Shown: positions 7,130-16,900, numbered from the stretch's first letter. The stretch: 64,000 nt of DNA from a bacterium (GCA_021810905.1 JAJZQH010000004.1:62001-126000), one strand, 5' to 3'. Notes: a model not told the origin generated them from the letters alone. Numbers and translations are program-made.

Positions 7130-8683
7130 TTATTTCTGCAGTTTTTCACTTATGCACTTCGCCTGCATGAAGAGCAGCAGGTAGTCGCTGCCGCCGGCCT
7201 TGGAGCATGTGCCGGACATGTTGTATCCGCCGAAGGGCTGCACGCCCACGAGCGCGCCGGTGATCTTGCGGTTGACGTAAAAATTTCCGCAGAAACATTC
7301 ACGCCTCGCACTCGCTATTTTGTCCGCATTTTTCGTGAAGACGCCACCGGTGAGGCCGTAGTCGGTGCCGTTGAAGATCGCTACGGCGTCGTCAAAATCT
7401 TTTGCCTTTATCACGGAGAGCACAGGCCCGAAGATCTCCTCCTGAGCGATTCGCGCGGAAGAAGAGACATCTGCGATCACCGTGGGAGAGACGAAGTATC
7501 CCTTTTCGTCGGAGCTCTCTCCGCCGCAGACGATCCTGCCTTCCTTGCCGCCGATCTTTATGTACTCGCGGTTCTTGTCGTAGGCGTTCTTGCTCGAGAC
7601 AGGACCCATCCAGTTGGCAGGATCGGATGTCGGCCCCATGGTTATTTTCTTTACTCGCTCGCAGAGTTTGTCGAGGAACGCGTCGTAGATCTTCGCATCA
7701 ACAATCACGCGCGAACACGCGGAGCACTTCTGTCCCTGGAATCCGAATGCTGAGCGGGCGGTAGCGTCCGCGGCCTCGTCGATGTCCGTATCGCTGTCCA
7801 CGATTATCGCGTCTTTGCCGCCCATCTCAGCGATCACCCGCTTGATCCACTTCTGCCCGGGCCGCGTCTTGCCGGCTTCTTCATTTATATGCAGCCCCAC
7901 CTCGCGAGAGCCGGTGAACGAGATGAAGCGGATGCGAGGATGGGTGATGAGCGTCTCGCCCACCTCGCCGCCTGGACCTGGGAGGAAGTTTATGACGCCC
8001 GCGGGCAGACCCACCGACTCCGCGATTTCCATGAATTTTGCGGCAATGATCGGTGTGTCGCTGGCTGGCTTGAGCACCACTGTGTTGCCCGAAACGACCG
8101 CGGCCGTTGTCATGCCGGTGAGTATGGCGAGTGGAAAGTTCCAGGGCGGGATCACTGCGCCCGCGCCGAGCGGTATATAATGAAGTTCGTTGGTCTCGCC
8201 CACCCAGGGCAGGCACGGATGCGCGCCGCCGAGACGGATCGCCTCGCGCGCGTAAAAGTCGCAGAAGTCGATCGCCTCCGCCACGTCCGCATCCGCCTCC
8301 ACCCAGTTCTTGCCGATCTCATATACCATCCACGCCGAGAGTTCGAATTTGCGGCGGCGCATCTCGGCGGCTATCTTCACGAGATAATCAGCGCGCTTCT
8401 CGGCATCCACGTACTTCCACGTATCGAACGCCCTCCACGCAGCATCTATCGCCTTGAGCGCGTGCTCCTTTGTACCTTTCTGCACCGTGCCCACGACCTG
8501 ATCCTTTTTTGCGGGATTGTACGAACGGATCTTTTCCTTCAGGGTGATCTTCTCGCCGGCTATGACTATGGGATATTCTCGGCTGAATTCTTTTTCCACG
8601 GCAGCGAGCGCCGCCTCCATCTTTTTTTTGTTTTCCGGATTCGAGAAATCGGTGAGCGCTTCGTTCGTAAACGGCGGAAGCAT
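7130..8683 (-). CDS. pruA: 1-pyrroline-5-carboxylate dehydrogenase
   Basis: NAD-dependent aldehyde dehydrogenase oxidising glutamate-5-semialdehyde to glutamate, the last step of proline catabolism. At 517 residues it matches the RocA/PruA subfamily. Seen: PPWNFPLAILTGMTTA, VLKPASDTP, FTGSREVG, the general base in VIAEMGGKDAIIV, and the catalytic cysteine in FQGQKCSACSR. The C-terminal part has QEEIFGPVLSVI and GGYNMSGTCSKAGG. ATG 8683 follows an AAGGAGGT site. The substrate comes from both rocD and proline dehydrogenase, encoded on the same strand. Confidence 0.95.
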   Translation of the reverse strand: MLPPFTNEALTDFSNPENKKKMEAALAAVEKEFSREYPIVIAGEKITLKEKIRSYNPAKKDQVVGTVQKGTKEHALKAIDAAWRAFDTWKYVDAEKRADYLVKIAAEMRRRKFELSAWMVYEIGKNWVEADADVAEAIDFCDFYAREAIRLGGAHPCLPWVGETNELHYIPLGAGAVIPPWNFPLAILTGMTTAAVVSGNTVVLKPASDTPIIAAKFMEIAESVGLPAGVINFLPGPGGEVGETLITHPRIRFISFTGSREVGLHINEEAGKTRPGQKWIKRVIAEMGGKDAIIVDSDTDIDEAADATARSAFGFQGQKCSACSRVIVDAKIYDAFLDKLCERVKKITMGPTSDPANWMGPVSSKNAYDKNREYIKIGGKEGRIVCGGESSDEKGYFVSPTVIADVSSSARIAQEEIFGPVLSVIKAKDFDDAVAIFNGTDYGLTGGVFTKNADKIASARRECFCGNFYVNRKITGALVGVQPFGGYNMSGTCSKAGGSDYLLLFMQAKCISEKLQK

Positions 8684-8757
8684 GCAGGACCTCCTTGATG
8701 GTCTCGTTGCGAAGAGTGGCGGGATATCTATGGGATAGGGCGTTTAAAGTCAATCTG

Positions 8758-8787
8758 ATGATTCCCCGCAGCTTGCTGCGGGGTTTT
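8758..8787. repeat. Palindromic repeat, exact copy of 2921-2950
   Basis: CCCCGCAGC-TT-GCTGCGGGG followed by TTTTT on the plus strand. It lies between the 3' end of rlpA and the pruA start. The T-run suggests terminator activity for rightward transcription, but no plus-strand gene precedes it. Confidence 0.75.
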
Positions 8788-8809
8788 TCGCTACTGGATG
8801 GCTCGATGA

Positions 8810-10174
8810 TCAAAATTCTTCAGATTGAGGTATTGTGCGCGCCGGCGCCTTTGCAGCTGATTTTGAGGCCGGCCGTGCCGGAACTATGGCGCGTGCCTTT
8901 GTATCCGTCTTTGCAGTTGCTTTGGCGACGGCCTTGGCAGGCGCTTTAGTCGAGGCCTTTGAAGGAGAAGGTTTAGCGGCAGTTTTTGTCAGCGTTTTTC
9001 CAGGTGCGGATTTTGTGGCGGCCTTTGTCCCCGGTTTTGCAGCAGAGGACTTTGCCGCTGTCTTCGTGCTCTTCGCTGCTGCTGCTTTTGCGGGAGATAT
9101 CTTGCCGGTCGAAACCGAGGCAGCGCGTTTTGTTGACGCAGATTTTGATTTTACCGGGATAACCTCTCCCTCAACTGATGCGGTCTTTGCTTCGCGCCTC
9201 TCGCCCAGTTTCTGCAGGGCCTTCTCTATCGCTTCATCGGCGTCAGTGATGCGCTTGCTTTCCACGACTTTTTCGTCCGTGACTTCGTCCTCCGGCACGG
9301 CGGTGCTTGTTTTCGTTATGGCTTTGACGTTTTCCGCTTCAGCGTCAGCTGCGTTATCGGAATCAACATCCTCAACCGAATCGGTCTCCGCTTCATCCGG
9401 CTGTGCATCCGTATCAGTGTCTATGCGCGCGAAGCTGCTTTTTCGGTTTGCCTGGGGCCTGGAGGCGGGGCGCGATTTCTTCTCGGCCTTTGCGATCTCA
9501 TCATCAGCACTGGCGCCGCCGTTTGCGTCGTCCTGTTCGATGAGATATGCCACGCCGTTTCGCGTAACGGGCGCCTCGGCCTTCTTTGCCTTGTTCTTTC
9601 CCTTGAAGTGTTTGTTTGACGCGAGCAACACGCCCTTGTTTTGTCCGGGATTGGATTTTGCGATCACTTCGTCCATCGTCCCGGTCGAGGAGGCATCATC
9701 GGTCATCTCGGAGCGTTCTTCGACGTCACCACTGAGATCCTGCGCTTCTCCCTTGCCCTCGCGCGGTCCGAGTACCGCCACCTCAACCATGGCCGTGCCC
9801 ATGCCGAAGAGATCGATTTTTTTTGCCGCACCCTTCGACAAGTCGATAATGCGGCCGCGGACAAAAGGACCTCGGTCGTTTATTTTCACGACCACCGATT
9901 TGTGATTTTCAAGATTGGTGACCTGGACTTCAGTGCCGAGCGGCAGAGTTTTATGCGCGGCGGTCATGGCGGAGGGGCTGAAGCGTTCTCCGCTTGCGGT
10001 CTTTTTGCCGGCAAATCCAGGGCCATACCACGATGCCTGGCCGCGCTCGCGCTGCCCCGTCGGAATCCTGCGCGCCTGATAGGGCGCACACGAGGAGAGC
10101 GTAAAGATCACCGCGACCGCCAGCACGAGCATGGCGGAATGGATGTTTTTGTTGGACAAAAATAGTCTCAGCAT
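8810..10174 (-). CDS. rlpA: RlpA-like lipoprotein with long Ala/Lys/Thr-rich tail
   Basis: Septal-ring lytic transglycosylase family. The signal peptide MLRLFLSNKNIHSAMLVLAV ends at lipobox LSSC (Cys29), so it should be lipid-anchored. A double-psi beta-barrel domain follows (about 44-135): QASWYGPGFAGKKTASGERF, LGTEVQVTNLENHKSVVVKI and NDRGPFVRGRIIDLSKGAA. In the family this domain cleaves denuded glycan strands. Instead of the usual SPOR domain the C-terminal 300 residues are low-complexity: first acidic (DEAETDSVEDVDSD), then histone-H1/AlgP-like repeats of Ala, Lys, Thr, Ser and Pro. That tail resembles the exported proteins at 20095-20961. Total 454 residues, longer than typical RlpA. 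Confidence 0.9.
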   Translation of the reverse strand: MLRLFLSNKNIHSAMLVLAVAVIFTLSSCAPYQARRIPTGQRERGQASWYGPGFAGKKTASGERFSPSAMTAAHKTLPLGTEVQVTNLENHKSVVVKINDRGPFVRGRIIDLSKGAAKKIDLFGMGTAMVEVAVLGPREGKGEAQDLSGDVEERSEMTDDASSTGTMDEVIAKSNPGQNKGVLLASNKHFKGKNKAKKAEAPVTRNGVAYLIEQDDANGGASADDEIAKAEKKSRPASRPQANRKSSFARIDTDTDAQPDEAETDSVEDVDSDNAADAEAENVKAITKTSTAVPEDEVTDEKVVESKRITDADEAIEKALQKLGERREAKTASVEGEVIPVKSKSASTKRAASVSTGKISPAKAAAAKSTKTAAKSSAAKPGTKAATKSAPGKTLTKTAAKPSPSKASTKAPAKAVAKATAKTDTKARAIVPARPASKSAAKAPARTIPQSEEF

Positions 10175-10395
10175 TTAACTTCCGTGAATCGTGATTCGTG
10201 GATCGTGACTCGTCAAGCACTGACGGTACGCGATGCGCGAAATGCGCGACAACGAAATCAATAAATAATTAATGATGCGATCTTAACAGACGGTGAACTT
10301 ATCTTAGAGAATTTGCTGCGAGAGTGCTGCGCTGATTTTCAGAGAAACATTGAAAGCCTAGCCCAGGGCTTAAACATTGTAAAGGAGGTTTTTCG

Positions 10396-11517
10396 ATGTC
10401 ACAGGCGCGCTTCATCTATGACTCTACGGAAAAGAACTCAGATCTTTATTATGCAACGCAATTTCGCGCACCGGACGCGTTCATCTTCTTCGAGCATCGC
10501 GGAAAAAAATACATGGTGATGAACGATCTGGAGATAGATCGCGCGCGCAAGGAATCGTGCGCGCATCGCGTTCTCTCCATCAACGGCTATGTCAAGCGCG
10601 CGGAGGCAGCGAAAGAAAAACCCGGACAGGCGGACGTGATTCATGAGATCCTCTCCGAGAGGAAGATACGCAGCCTTGAGGTGCCGCTGAGTATGTCGTT
10701 TGCGCTGGTGGATGCGCTGCGCAAACGCGGTTACAAGATAGAGGCCGGCCCGTATCCTTTTTATCCGGAGCGGCTCGAGAAGGATAACGAAGAAAAGCGA
10801 AACATCCTCGTGACGCAGCTCACAGTCTTTGCGGCCATCGGAATGGCGCGAGACGCCATCGCCGATAGCAAAGTAAAGAACAGACAGTTAGTCCTTCGCG
10901 GAAGGCCGCTCACTTCCGACAGGCTGCGCACGATGATAAACGTCTTTCTGCTCGAGCGCGGCTACGTTGCTTCGGATACGATAGTCTCCTGCGGCGCACA
11001 CTCCATAGATCCGCATGATATCGGCGCCGGTCCGCTCAGGCCTAATGAGCCGATCATCGTGGATGTGTTTCCGCGTTCTATCAAGACGCTCTTCTACGGA
11101 GATGCGACGCGCACGTTCTGCAAGGGGCGCGCGCCGGATGCTCTCAAAAAAATATATGCAACTGTGAAGGAGGGACAAAAGCTCGGGCTCTCGATGGTGC
11201 GCGAGGGTATCAACGGACGCAGGATCCATGAGGCGATACTGGCGCTCTTTGAGAAGCGTGGCTATTCGACCGGCGAGAAGGGCGGCAGGATGCAGGGTTT
11301 CTTCCATGGCACCGGTCACGGCCTTGGGCTTGATCTGCACGAGGAACCCGTACGCATCACTCATCGCGATTATGTGCTCAAGAAGGGCAATGTGATCAGC
11401 GTCGAACCCGGGCTCTATTACAAAGGGATAGGCGGCGTGCGCATTGAGGATATAGTGTTCGTCACAAAGACCGGCTGCGATGTGCTTGGGAGATTTCCAA
11501 AAGAGCTGGAGATATGA
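10396..11517 (+). CDS. M24-family metallopeptidase (Xaa-Pro aminopeptidase-like)
   Basis: Pita-bread-fold peptidase, probably cytoplasmic, removing an N-terminal residue before proline. The first ~150 residues form the creatinase-type N-domain (SQARFIYDSTEKNSDLYYAT). The catalytic domain shows the expected metal ligands: Asp in PIIVDVFPR, Asp in YGDATRTF, His in HGTGHGLGLDLHEEP, and Glu residues in ISVEPGLYY and VRIEDIVFV. 373 residues; ATG 10396 follows TAAAGGAGG. It is transcribed away from rlpA across a 220-bp gap holding short GTGATTCGTGGATCGTGA-like direct repeats. Confidence 0.92.
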   Translation: MSQARFIYDSTEKNSDLYYATQFRAPDAFIFFEHRGKKYMVMNDLEIDRARKESCAHRVLSINGYVKRAEAAKEKPGQADVIHEILSERKIRSLEVPLSMSFALVDALRKRGYKIEAGPYPFYPERLEKDNEEKRNILVTQLTVFAAIGMARDAIADSKVKNRQLVLRGRPLTSDRLRTMINVFLLERGYVASDTIVSCGAHSIDPHDIGAGPLRPNEPIIVDVFPRSIKTLFYGDATRTFCKGRAPDALKKIYATVKEGQKLGLSMVREGINGRRIHEAILALFEKRGYSTGEKGGRMQGFFHGTGHGLGLDLHEEPVRITHRDYVLKKGNVISVEPGLYYKGIGGVRIEDIVFVTKTGCDVLGRFPKELEI

Positions 11518-11529
11518 CGGAACGGTTTT

Positions 11530-13653
11530 TCAGCGCCTGCCCCATACGCCGGTCCATCGGCTGTTTGGCGGGGAGTTCATGAGGCCGCGCGCCCGATAGA
11601 GAAAGAGCTGCGACGGACCGTCGTGCGGATGCGCCTCGAGCAGACGGCTCAGAATGTGAATTGCCTTTTCGAAGTCTCCGCAAAGATATGCATCGCGACC
11701 CGTCAGATATTCTTCGAGTTGCGGGAGGATAACGCCTGCAGGTCCCAGGAGTTCGTGGATCACGACGGATTTCTCCTCGCCGGGCAGCATCACCGGATCC
11801 AGCGGCCTGAATGCAAACGCGCCTTCCGAGGCGGCGCGAGTCATGTCGTCGACGAGTATTGCGGTGCGGTACGTTCGATTGAGCGAGCGAAGCATGACAG
11901 CGGCTTCGATCGTGCCGCCGATCATCCCGAAATTGTCGGCGCCGCGAGGGCCAAGTTCGCCCACGGAAGCCGTCCCGGATGCGATTCCTATTCCGAGCCT
12001 CACTTTCTTCAGTCCGTATCTCCGCTCTATCTCGGCTGCAGCTGACGTGATCGCCTTGATCGCTTCGAACGCGGCCTTGCATGCAATGAGGGCATGATCC
12101 TTTTGAGAAAGAGGTGCGCCGAATACCGCGCGGCACTCATCTCCTGCCCACGATTCGATAAACGCGCCGTGCTTTAGAAGTGCATTTGCCATGAGCGTTC
12201 GATAAGCCCGCATCATCGAGCAGAGTAGATCCGAAGAGAGCGGATGGGCGATCGAGGCAAACCCCCTGATATCTATCGCGCATGCGCTCAATTCGCATTC
12301 TCTTCCGAGCCGATCGAATGCGGCTGGGTCGGCGAACGCGCGGGCGAGCGATTCCTGAGACATGCGCATGCTGAATGCGCGACCATGCGTGCGCCTTGGT
12401 ATTTCTACCATCGTTACGCGCCAGGCGAGCGTGACCGCGAGCAGGATCGCGATCGCCGCGGAGACGTGGACTGCGGGAATCAACGTTCCTGCGAATACGT
12501 AGACGGCAATCGCCGCCAGCCAGATCAGTACTATGACCGCAAGCGAGCAAACGACGCGCTTTATAACGGAGAGCCGCGCAAAAGCCGCCGCGAATGCGAG
12601 GCCGGCTGCTGCGACGAATGCAATGAGCCATGGCCGCCCCGTGAGCGGCATGATCGGTTCGTTGCGCAGTATCGTATCCAGCGCGTTTGCTGCGATTTCA
12701 ATCGTGGGCATATCACCCAGCGGGGTCGCGAAGATCTGCGCTTGACTGGAATCCGTCGCTCCGATCAAAACGATTCGGCCCATCACGGTCTCGGGGGCAA
12801 GCTTGCCGGATATTACGTCTGAGATCGAAACCCTGGGGAATGTCCCGGCCTTTCCGCGAAAATTCAGAGCGATCTCGGTATCGGGGGCGGTATCTACCTT
12901 CACGTCTCCCAGCTTGACGCCGTCGGGCCTTCCGGCTGCATCCTCTGATATGAGAGGAGTGAAATTTTGCGCGGCTGCGGCTGCGGCCGCCGCGAAACAG
13001 GGATAGACGCGATGCTTCATGCGTACCGCGAGGGGCTGGTTGCGAACGACTCCGTCTGCATCGGGAAAGATGTTGGAGAAACCGTTGAGGGAAACGCGCA
13101 TTCCCGAGGGCATGAGTGTATCGAAATCGATTCCGGCCATGGCCAGCATGGGCGAATCGTCGGCGGGTGACTGCGGAAGCGCAAGCTCCCCGGAGACTGG
13201 GATTGATTTTGCCTCACCCGCCATAAACTCGTAGCCGGAGGGCAGATCGGCGAGTGTAGCGTAGAATTTGTAACCAGCGACTATCGAGCCGTCCTCGTCA
13301 CGGGCGCGTTGCCGCGATTCCGCGGCGGAAGCTGTGCGCACGAGTCCGGCGTCCACTGCGATTGCGCCGGCGTTCATGAGATACAGCTGATCTATCGCCC
13401 GAGCCATGGTCGCCCGCGGCCATGGAAGCGGGCCCATCTCATCCGTTGCGCGCTCGTTGACGGCAGCGATGATCACTTCCGGCGCATTGAGGAAACCTGT
13501 GGATAGCGAGACTCCCGCGGCGATCGAAAGGTCTTCAACGTGTGCCGTGCAGCCTGGGCGCAGTAGCGGCAGGAGCATGAACAGCGTGACGATGATCGCC
13601 AGCCGCCGTTCATTCATTTTAATGAGCCATGGTGGGAGTTCGCTCATGTTCAT
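11530..13653 (-). CDS. CHASE2-domain class III cyclase-like protein with altered active site
   Basis: Membrane sensor, 707 residues from ATG 13653, which overlaps the stop of the aminotransferase gene (ATGA). A second ATG at 13647 is better spaced from GGAGAG. Order: TM1 (about 18-33), extracytoplasmic CHASE2 (about 35-330, with [16 protein letters not shown] and [14 protein letters not shown]), three TM helices (about 345-420), class III cyclase domain (about 450-640), then a short TPR-like tail ([15 protein letters not shown]). Both metal aspartates remain ([18 protein letters not shown]). The base-recognising Lys and Asp and the transition-state Asn and Arg appear replaced: [12 protein letters not shown] stands where IGDxVNxAARL is expected. 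Catalysis is therefore doubtful; it may be a sensor or scaffold. Confidence 0.88.
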   Translation of the reverse strand: MNMSELPPWLIKMNERRLAIIVTLFMLLPLLRPGCTAHVEDLSIAAGVSLSTGFLNAPEVIIAAVNERATDEMGPLPWPRATMARAIDQLYLMNAGAIAVDAGLVRTASAAESRQRARDEDGSIVAGYKFYATLADLPSGYEFMAGEAKSIPVSGELALPQSPADDSPMLAMAGIDFDTLMPSGMRVSLNGFSNIFPDADGVVRNQPLAVRMKHRVYPCFAAAAAAAAQNFTPLISEDAAGRPDGVKLGDVKVDTAPDTEIALNFRGKAGTFPRVSISDVISGKLAPETVMGRIVLIGATDSSQAQIFATPLGDMPTIEIAANALDTILRNEPIMPLTGRPWLIAFVAAAGLAFAAAFARLSVIKRVVCSLAVIVLIWLAAIAVYVFAGTLIPAVHVSAAIAILLAVTLAWRVTMVEIPRRTHGRAFSMRMSQESLARAFADPAAFDRLGRECELSACAIDIRGFASIAHPLSSDLLCSMMRAYRTLMANALLKHGAFIESWAGDECRAVFGAPLSQKDHALIACKAAFEAIKAITSAAAEIERRYGLKKVRLGIGIASGTASVGELGPRGADNFGMIGGTIEAAVMLRSLNRTYRTAILVDDMTRAASEGAFAFRPLDPVMLPGEEKSVVIHELLGPAGVILPQLEEYLTGRDAYLCGDFEKAIHILSRLLEAHPHDGPSQLFLYRARGLMNSPPNSRWTGVWGRR

Positions 13654-14819
13654 CTCTCCAGCATCTCCTTCATTCCGCGAACGGCCTGTTTGATGCGCTC
13701 CTCGTTTTCCACGAGCGCGAATCGCACGTATCCCTCTCCGTGTTCGCCGAAACCCGTACCGGGAGAGGCGGCAACTTCCGCCTCTTCGAGAAGCCTGCGG
13801 CAGAACGCCGCAGAGCCTTCGGATGCGTAGCGCTCCGGAATTTTCGCCCACACGAACATCGTGGCGAGGGGTTTGTCCACCTGCCAGCCTATGCGGGTGA
13901 GTCCGTCGCAGAGAACGTCCCTGCGCCGTCGATACGTCTCGCAAATCTCTGCAACGCAGTCGTCGGAACCCTGAAGCGCCACGGTCGCTGCAATCTGAAT
14001 GGGCTGGAACATGCCGTAGTCGAGGTAGCTCTTTATGCGGCCGAGCGCCGCCACCATCTCCGCGTTCCCGAGACAGAACCCCACGCGCCAGCCCGGCATG
14101 GAGTAGCCCTTTGACATCGAGTAGAATTCTACGGCCAGCTCTTTTGCTCCGGGCACCTGCAGTATGGAAGGCGCCCGGTATCCGTCGAAACAGAGGTCTG
14201 CGTAGGCGAGATCGTGAATGATGCGTATTTCGTTTTCGCGCGCGAACGCGACGATCTTTTCAAAAAAATCGAGGTCGACCGTCTGAGCTGTGGGATTCGA
14301 GGGGAACGAGAGGATGAGCAGTTTCGCCCGCGGCCAGGTGCTCTTCACCGCGCGCGTGAGGTGATCGAAGAAATCGACGTCAGGACCAATTCGCACGCTG
14401 CGCACGTCAGCACCGGAGATCACAACGGAATAGGCGTGGATCGGATAAGACGGGTTGGGCGACAGCACGACATCTCCCGGCACCGTGGCCGCAAGCACCA
14501 GATGCGCAAGCCCTTCCTTTGAGCCGAGGGTAACTATGGCCTCAGACTCGGGGTCGAGCGATACGTCGTAATGACTGCGGTAGCGTTCGCAGATCGCCTG
14601 CCTGAGTCTCGGGATCCCGCGCGAGAGCGAGTAGCGATGGTTCACGGGTTTGGACGAAGCCTCGATAAGCTTTGCCACGATGTGCGGCGGGGTGGGCAGG
14701 TCCGGATTGCCCATGCCGAGGTTTATGATGTCGCGGCCTTTACGCCTCGCCTCGCGCATGAGGCCTGCTACCTCGGCAAGGATATAGGGTGGAAGTCGTT
14801 GGAGTCTTGGAAAATCCAT
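13650..14819 (-). CDS. Class I/II aminotransferase, AlaC/LL-DAP type
   Basis: PLP-dependent transaminase, 389 residues. The start [17 protein letters not shown] at ATG 14819 has AAGG upstream. Signature stretches are [68 protein letters not shown] and the Schiff-base motif [15 protein letters not shown]. The pattern is closest to alanine-pyruvate/glutamate aminotransferases (AlaC) and methanococcal-type homologues; substrate is not certain. It is translationally coupled to the CHASE2 cyclase-like gene by an ATGA overlap, and diverges from the DUF364 gene. Confidence 0.88.
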   Translation of the reverse strand: MDFPRLQRLPPYILAEVAGLMREARRKGRDIINLGMGNPDLPTPPHIVAKLIEASSKPVNHRYSLSRGIPRLRQAICERYRSHYDVSLDPESEAIVTLGSKEGLAHLVLAATVPGDVVLSPNPSYPIHAYSVVISGADVRSVRIGPDVDFFDHLTRAVKSTWPRAKLLILSFPSNPTAQTVDLDFFEKIVAFARENEIRIIHDLAYADLCFDGYRAPSILQVPGAKELAVEFYSMSKGYSMPGWRVGFCLGNAEMVAALGRIKSYLDYGMFQPIQIAATVALQGSDDCVAEICETYRRRRDVLCDGLTRIGWQVDKPLATMFVWAKIPERYASEGSAAFCRRLLEEAEVAASPGTGFGEHGEGYVRFALVENEERIKQAVRGMKEMLER

Positions 14820-14961
14820 GAGCACCTTCTTTCGATATGCGCGTGAATATACATTCAGCAATGCGGGAAACGCAAGCAACGCAGGCAACGGGACCGAAAG
14901 GAACGAAAGGGCGTTGATAAGTTGGCGCGGTAGGCTATATTCCCTTCAAGAGGGTCTTTGC

Positions 14962-15693
14962 ATGTCAGATGTCCTCAAGCAGATTATCGAATCCCTGTCC
15001 GACGACACGCCTGTCAGCGAAGTCGCCGTCTATCTGAATGCGACTGCGGTGGTGAGTCGGCGCATGGGGCTTGCGTACACGTTTTCCAAACACTCACTGG
15101 AGGAACCACGCGGGCGTTACGATGTTGTTGCGAACCATGGGAGGCTTACGGAGTTTTCCGCAAAAGACCTGGCGCAATACTCGATGTCCAGCCACTTGAT
15201 TGAGGCGTCGATAGGCGTCGCTGCAATCAACTCGTTGATTGAACCTGAGCCCGCGAAGCTCATCGACCGTAACGAGCTCGATCTTCTGATGGAGCGGGCC
15301 GCCGGACGAAGGTTGGCTGTGGTCGGTCACGTTCCATTCGTCGAGCGCATACGTGCCATCGTGAAAACTCTCTGGGTGCTGGAGCTCGATCCTGGCGAAG
15401 GGGAGCTGCCGGCGTCCGAGGCGCCTAACATAATACCTCATGCCGATGTGGTGGCCATTACGGGAACAACCTTGATAAATCACACGATCGACGGCCTGCT
15501 CGAGCTCGCAAAGGGAAAGCAGATCATATTGATGGGGCCCTCCACAATACTTTCGCCCGTTCTCCTCGAAGCAGGCATTTTCGCCCTCTGCGGGGCTCTG
15601 GTCACAGATCGCGACGCCGTAATGAGAGATCTGAAAGAAGGCGGCTGTTTCAGAAACCTCAAGGGTATTCGATATGTAGCAATGATGCGCTAG
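14962..15693 (+). CDS. DUF364-family protein (putative heavy-metal chelation domain)
   Basis: Cytoplasmic protein of 243 residues starting MSDVLKQIIESLSDDTPVSE. An upstream extension of the frame is rejected because it reads through low-complexity [11 protein letters not shown]. An N-terminal enolase-like DUF4213 part is followed by a Rossmann-like C-terminal part: RRLAVVGHVPFVERI, ADVVAITGTTLINHTIDGLL and KQIILMGPSTILSPVL. This matches DUF364/DUF4213 proteins, often near metal or cofactor genes. A biochemical role is not established. It diverges from the aminotransferase, so the 142-bp gap should hold both promoters. Confidence 0.8.
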   Translation: MSDVLKQIIESLSDDTPVSEVAVYLNATAVVSRRMGLAYTFSKHSLEEPRGRYDVVANHGRLTEFSAKDLAQYSMSSHLIEASIGVAAINSLIEPEPAKLIDRNELDLLMERAAGRRLAVVGHVPFVERIRAIVKTLWVLELDPGEGELPASEAPNIIPHADVVAITGTTLINHTIDGLLELAKGKQIILMGPSTILSPVLLEAGIFALCGALVTDRDAVMRDLKEGGCFRNLKGIRYVAMMR

Positions 15694-16003
15694 GCCATCC
15701 GGTCATTTCGCCTTCATCCATTCTGTGGAGAGTTCCCTATATAATGATATGGGCGATTCGATGTGTAACTATTTGATATAATTATCATTTATAGGTTTAT
15801 TTGGATTGACAAACCTGCTACCCCCGGTCTAAGCACCGCCTCTCTCGAATAATTGACCTGTTTGATCCGTCACCTCGATACCTGAGAGTGGGGGGTTAAG
15901 CCCACGGAATATACATGTGGTGACGATACCCCCCCATTATTTATTAACGATATCAAGACGTTAGGATAGTCAATCTGGCACCGATCTTGCTTTATAAGCT
16001 AAC
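15694..16003 (+). other. Intergenic region with AT-rich tract and sigma-54-like promoter
   Basis: 310 bp without a gene. It holds a palindromic AT-rich patch (TTTGATATAATTATCA around 15772-15787), G-rich and C-rich runs (GGGGGG near 15891, CCCCCCC near 15930) and the promoter candidate below. Nothing else is recognised. Confidence 0.5.
15976..15990 (+). promoter_or_regulatory. Sigma-54-type promoter upstream of lytic transglycosylase
   Basis: TGGCAC-CGATC-TTGC has the invariant GG-N10-GC spacing (GG 15977-15978, GC 15989-15990) and the TGGCAC and TTGC boxes of the sigma-54 consensus. Predicted initiation near 16002 would leave almost no leader before ATG 16004. So either the transcript is leaderless or the match is fortuitous. 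Confidence 0.5.
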
Positions 16004-16543
16004 ATGAAAAAAATCTCATATACAAAAAAACTGAAGATCGTGGCGCTGAATCTGGTAGGTATTTCAATGATTTACGGCATCAGCTTTTGTTACGGCAAGC
16101 ATATGGTGGCTGTAGCGGCTACGGAGCCGGCTGTCAGGTATTCCGATGTGATCGCCGAGGCTGCAAAGGCATCCGAAGTCAACCCGGCGCTGATCGCCGC
16201 GGTCATCCACGCAGAATCGAACTTTAAGGCAAAGGCACGTTCCCACGTAGGTGCACAGGGGCTCATGCAGATCATGCCCGCGACGCAGCGCCTTCTTGGT
16301 TGCCGCAACGGCTTTGACCCCAGGCAGAATATCATGGCCGGCAGCAAGTACTTGAGGGAGCTCCTCGATCGCTTTAACGGCAACATGGTAAACGCCATAG
16401 CAGCATACAACGCAGGTCCCGGCGCTGTGGAGAAGCATGACGGCGTGCCGCCCTACAAAGAGACCCGCGCGTACGTGAAGAAGGTTCTCGCCCACTACGA
16501 CCGGTATCAGAGGGCCTTCGCTTCCGATCCGTTCGTGTCGTAA
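16004..16543 (+). CDS. Secreted lytic transglycosylase (SLT/LysM-less)
   Basis: Periplasmic peptidoglycan lytic transglycosylase of 179 residues. The N-terminus MKKISYTKKLKIVALNLVG plus a hydrophobic core to about residue 30 is a signal peptide, which supports this start despite a weak ribosome binding site. The goose-type lysozyme/SLT domain spans about 45-165: catalytic Glu in VIHAESNFKAKARS, then GAQGLMQIMPATQRLLG, NIMAGSKYLRELLDRF and AIAAYNAGPGAVEKHDGVPPY. A sigma-54-like promoter lies immediately upstream and a strong terminator follows, so it is probably monocistronic. Such small enzymes often help assemble secretion systems, pili or flagella; the partner is not visible here. Confidence 0.93.
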   Translation: MKKISYTKKLKIVALNLVGISMIYGISFCYGKHMVAVAATEPAVRYSDVIAEAAKASEVNPALIAAVIHAESNFKAKARSHVGAQGLMQIMPATQRLLGCRNGFDPRQNIMAGSKYLRELLDRFNGNMVNAIAAYNAGPGAVEKHDGVPPYKETRAYVKKVLAHYDRYQRAFASDPFVS

Positions 16544-16562
16544 AGATTACGAGATAATATAG

Positions 16563-16590
16563 GCCCCGCTTTCCAGCGGGGCTTTTTTTT
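16563..16590 (+). terminator. Terminator of the lytic transglycosylase gene
   Basis: GCCCCGCT-ttcc-AGCGGGGC stem followed by eight T, 20 bp after the stop. Confidence 0.95.
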
Positions 16591-16625
16591 GCCTCTTACT
16601 TTCTTGCAACTGTCAACTTTGCCAA

Positions 16626-16653
16626 TTGTTCGATGGTCGAAATGTGGTATACT
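16626..16653 (+). promoter_or_regulatory. Sigma-70-type promoter of the 66-residue gene
   Basis: TTGTTC and TATACT are separated by 16 bp, ending 24 bp before the start codon at 16678. Located directly after the preceding terminator. Confidence 0.6.
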
Positions 16654-16677
16654 TAACACAGATAGCACGGAGGGATT

Positions 16678-16878
16678 ATGAAGCAACAGAGCCGTTTTGC
16701 GAGGGGGCAGAGAAACATAAAGCCCGCACGCGTGGCTTCCCGTACGGAGACGCATCCGATCGCGATGGAAAAGATGCCGTGGAAGAATCCTCTGAAGGGC
16801 GGCGAGAAGGACGTCGCAATGGCGGATGTGACCGTGAAGGGCGCAGGGCTCTTCGTGGGTTTCCATATGAGTTTCTGA
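16678..16878 (+). CDS. Small basic hypothetical protein (66 residues)
   Basis: I do not recognise it. It begins MKQQSRFARGQRNIKPARVAS and ends VKGAGLFVGFHMSF; the N-terminal two thirds are rich in Arg and Lys, the C-terminus is hydrophobic. There is no signal peptide or Cys. It is better supported than its length suggests: own promoter (TTGTTC/TATACT), GGAGG six bases before the ATG, and a 12-bp-stem terminator 22 bp after the stop. The isolated, well-bounded unit suggests a functional small protein, possibly RNA- or DNA-binding by charge alone. Confidence 0.65.
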   Translation: MKQQSRFARGQRNIKPARVASRTETHPIAMEKMPWKNPLKGGEKDVAMADVTVKGAGLFVGFHMSF

Positions 16879-16900
16879 ATAAGTAGTTTGTGAGCAGCAG

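Noticed and set aside
8835-9905. Plus-strand 356-codon frame over rlpA
   Set aside because: Antisense shadow of the low-complexity RlpA tail.
13654-13944. N-terminal extension of the CHASE2 protein
   Set aside because: It overlaps the aminotransferase coding region in another frame; the ATGA junction at 13653 is the better start.
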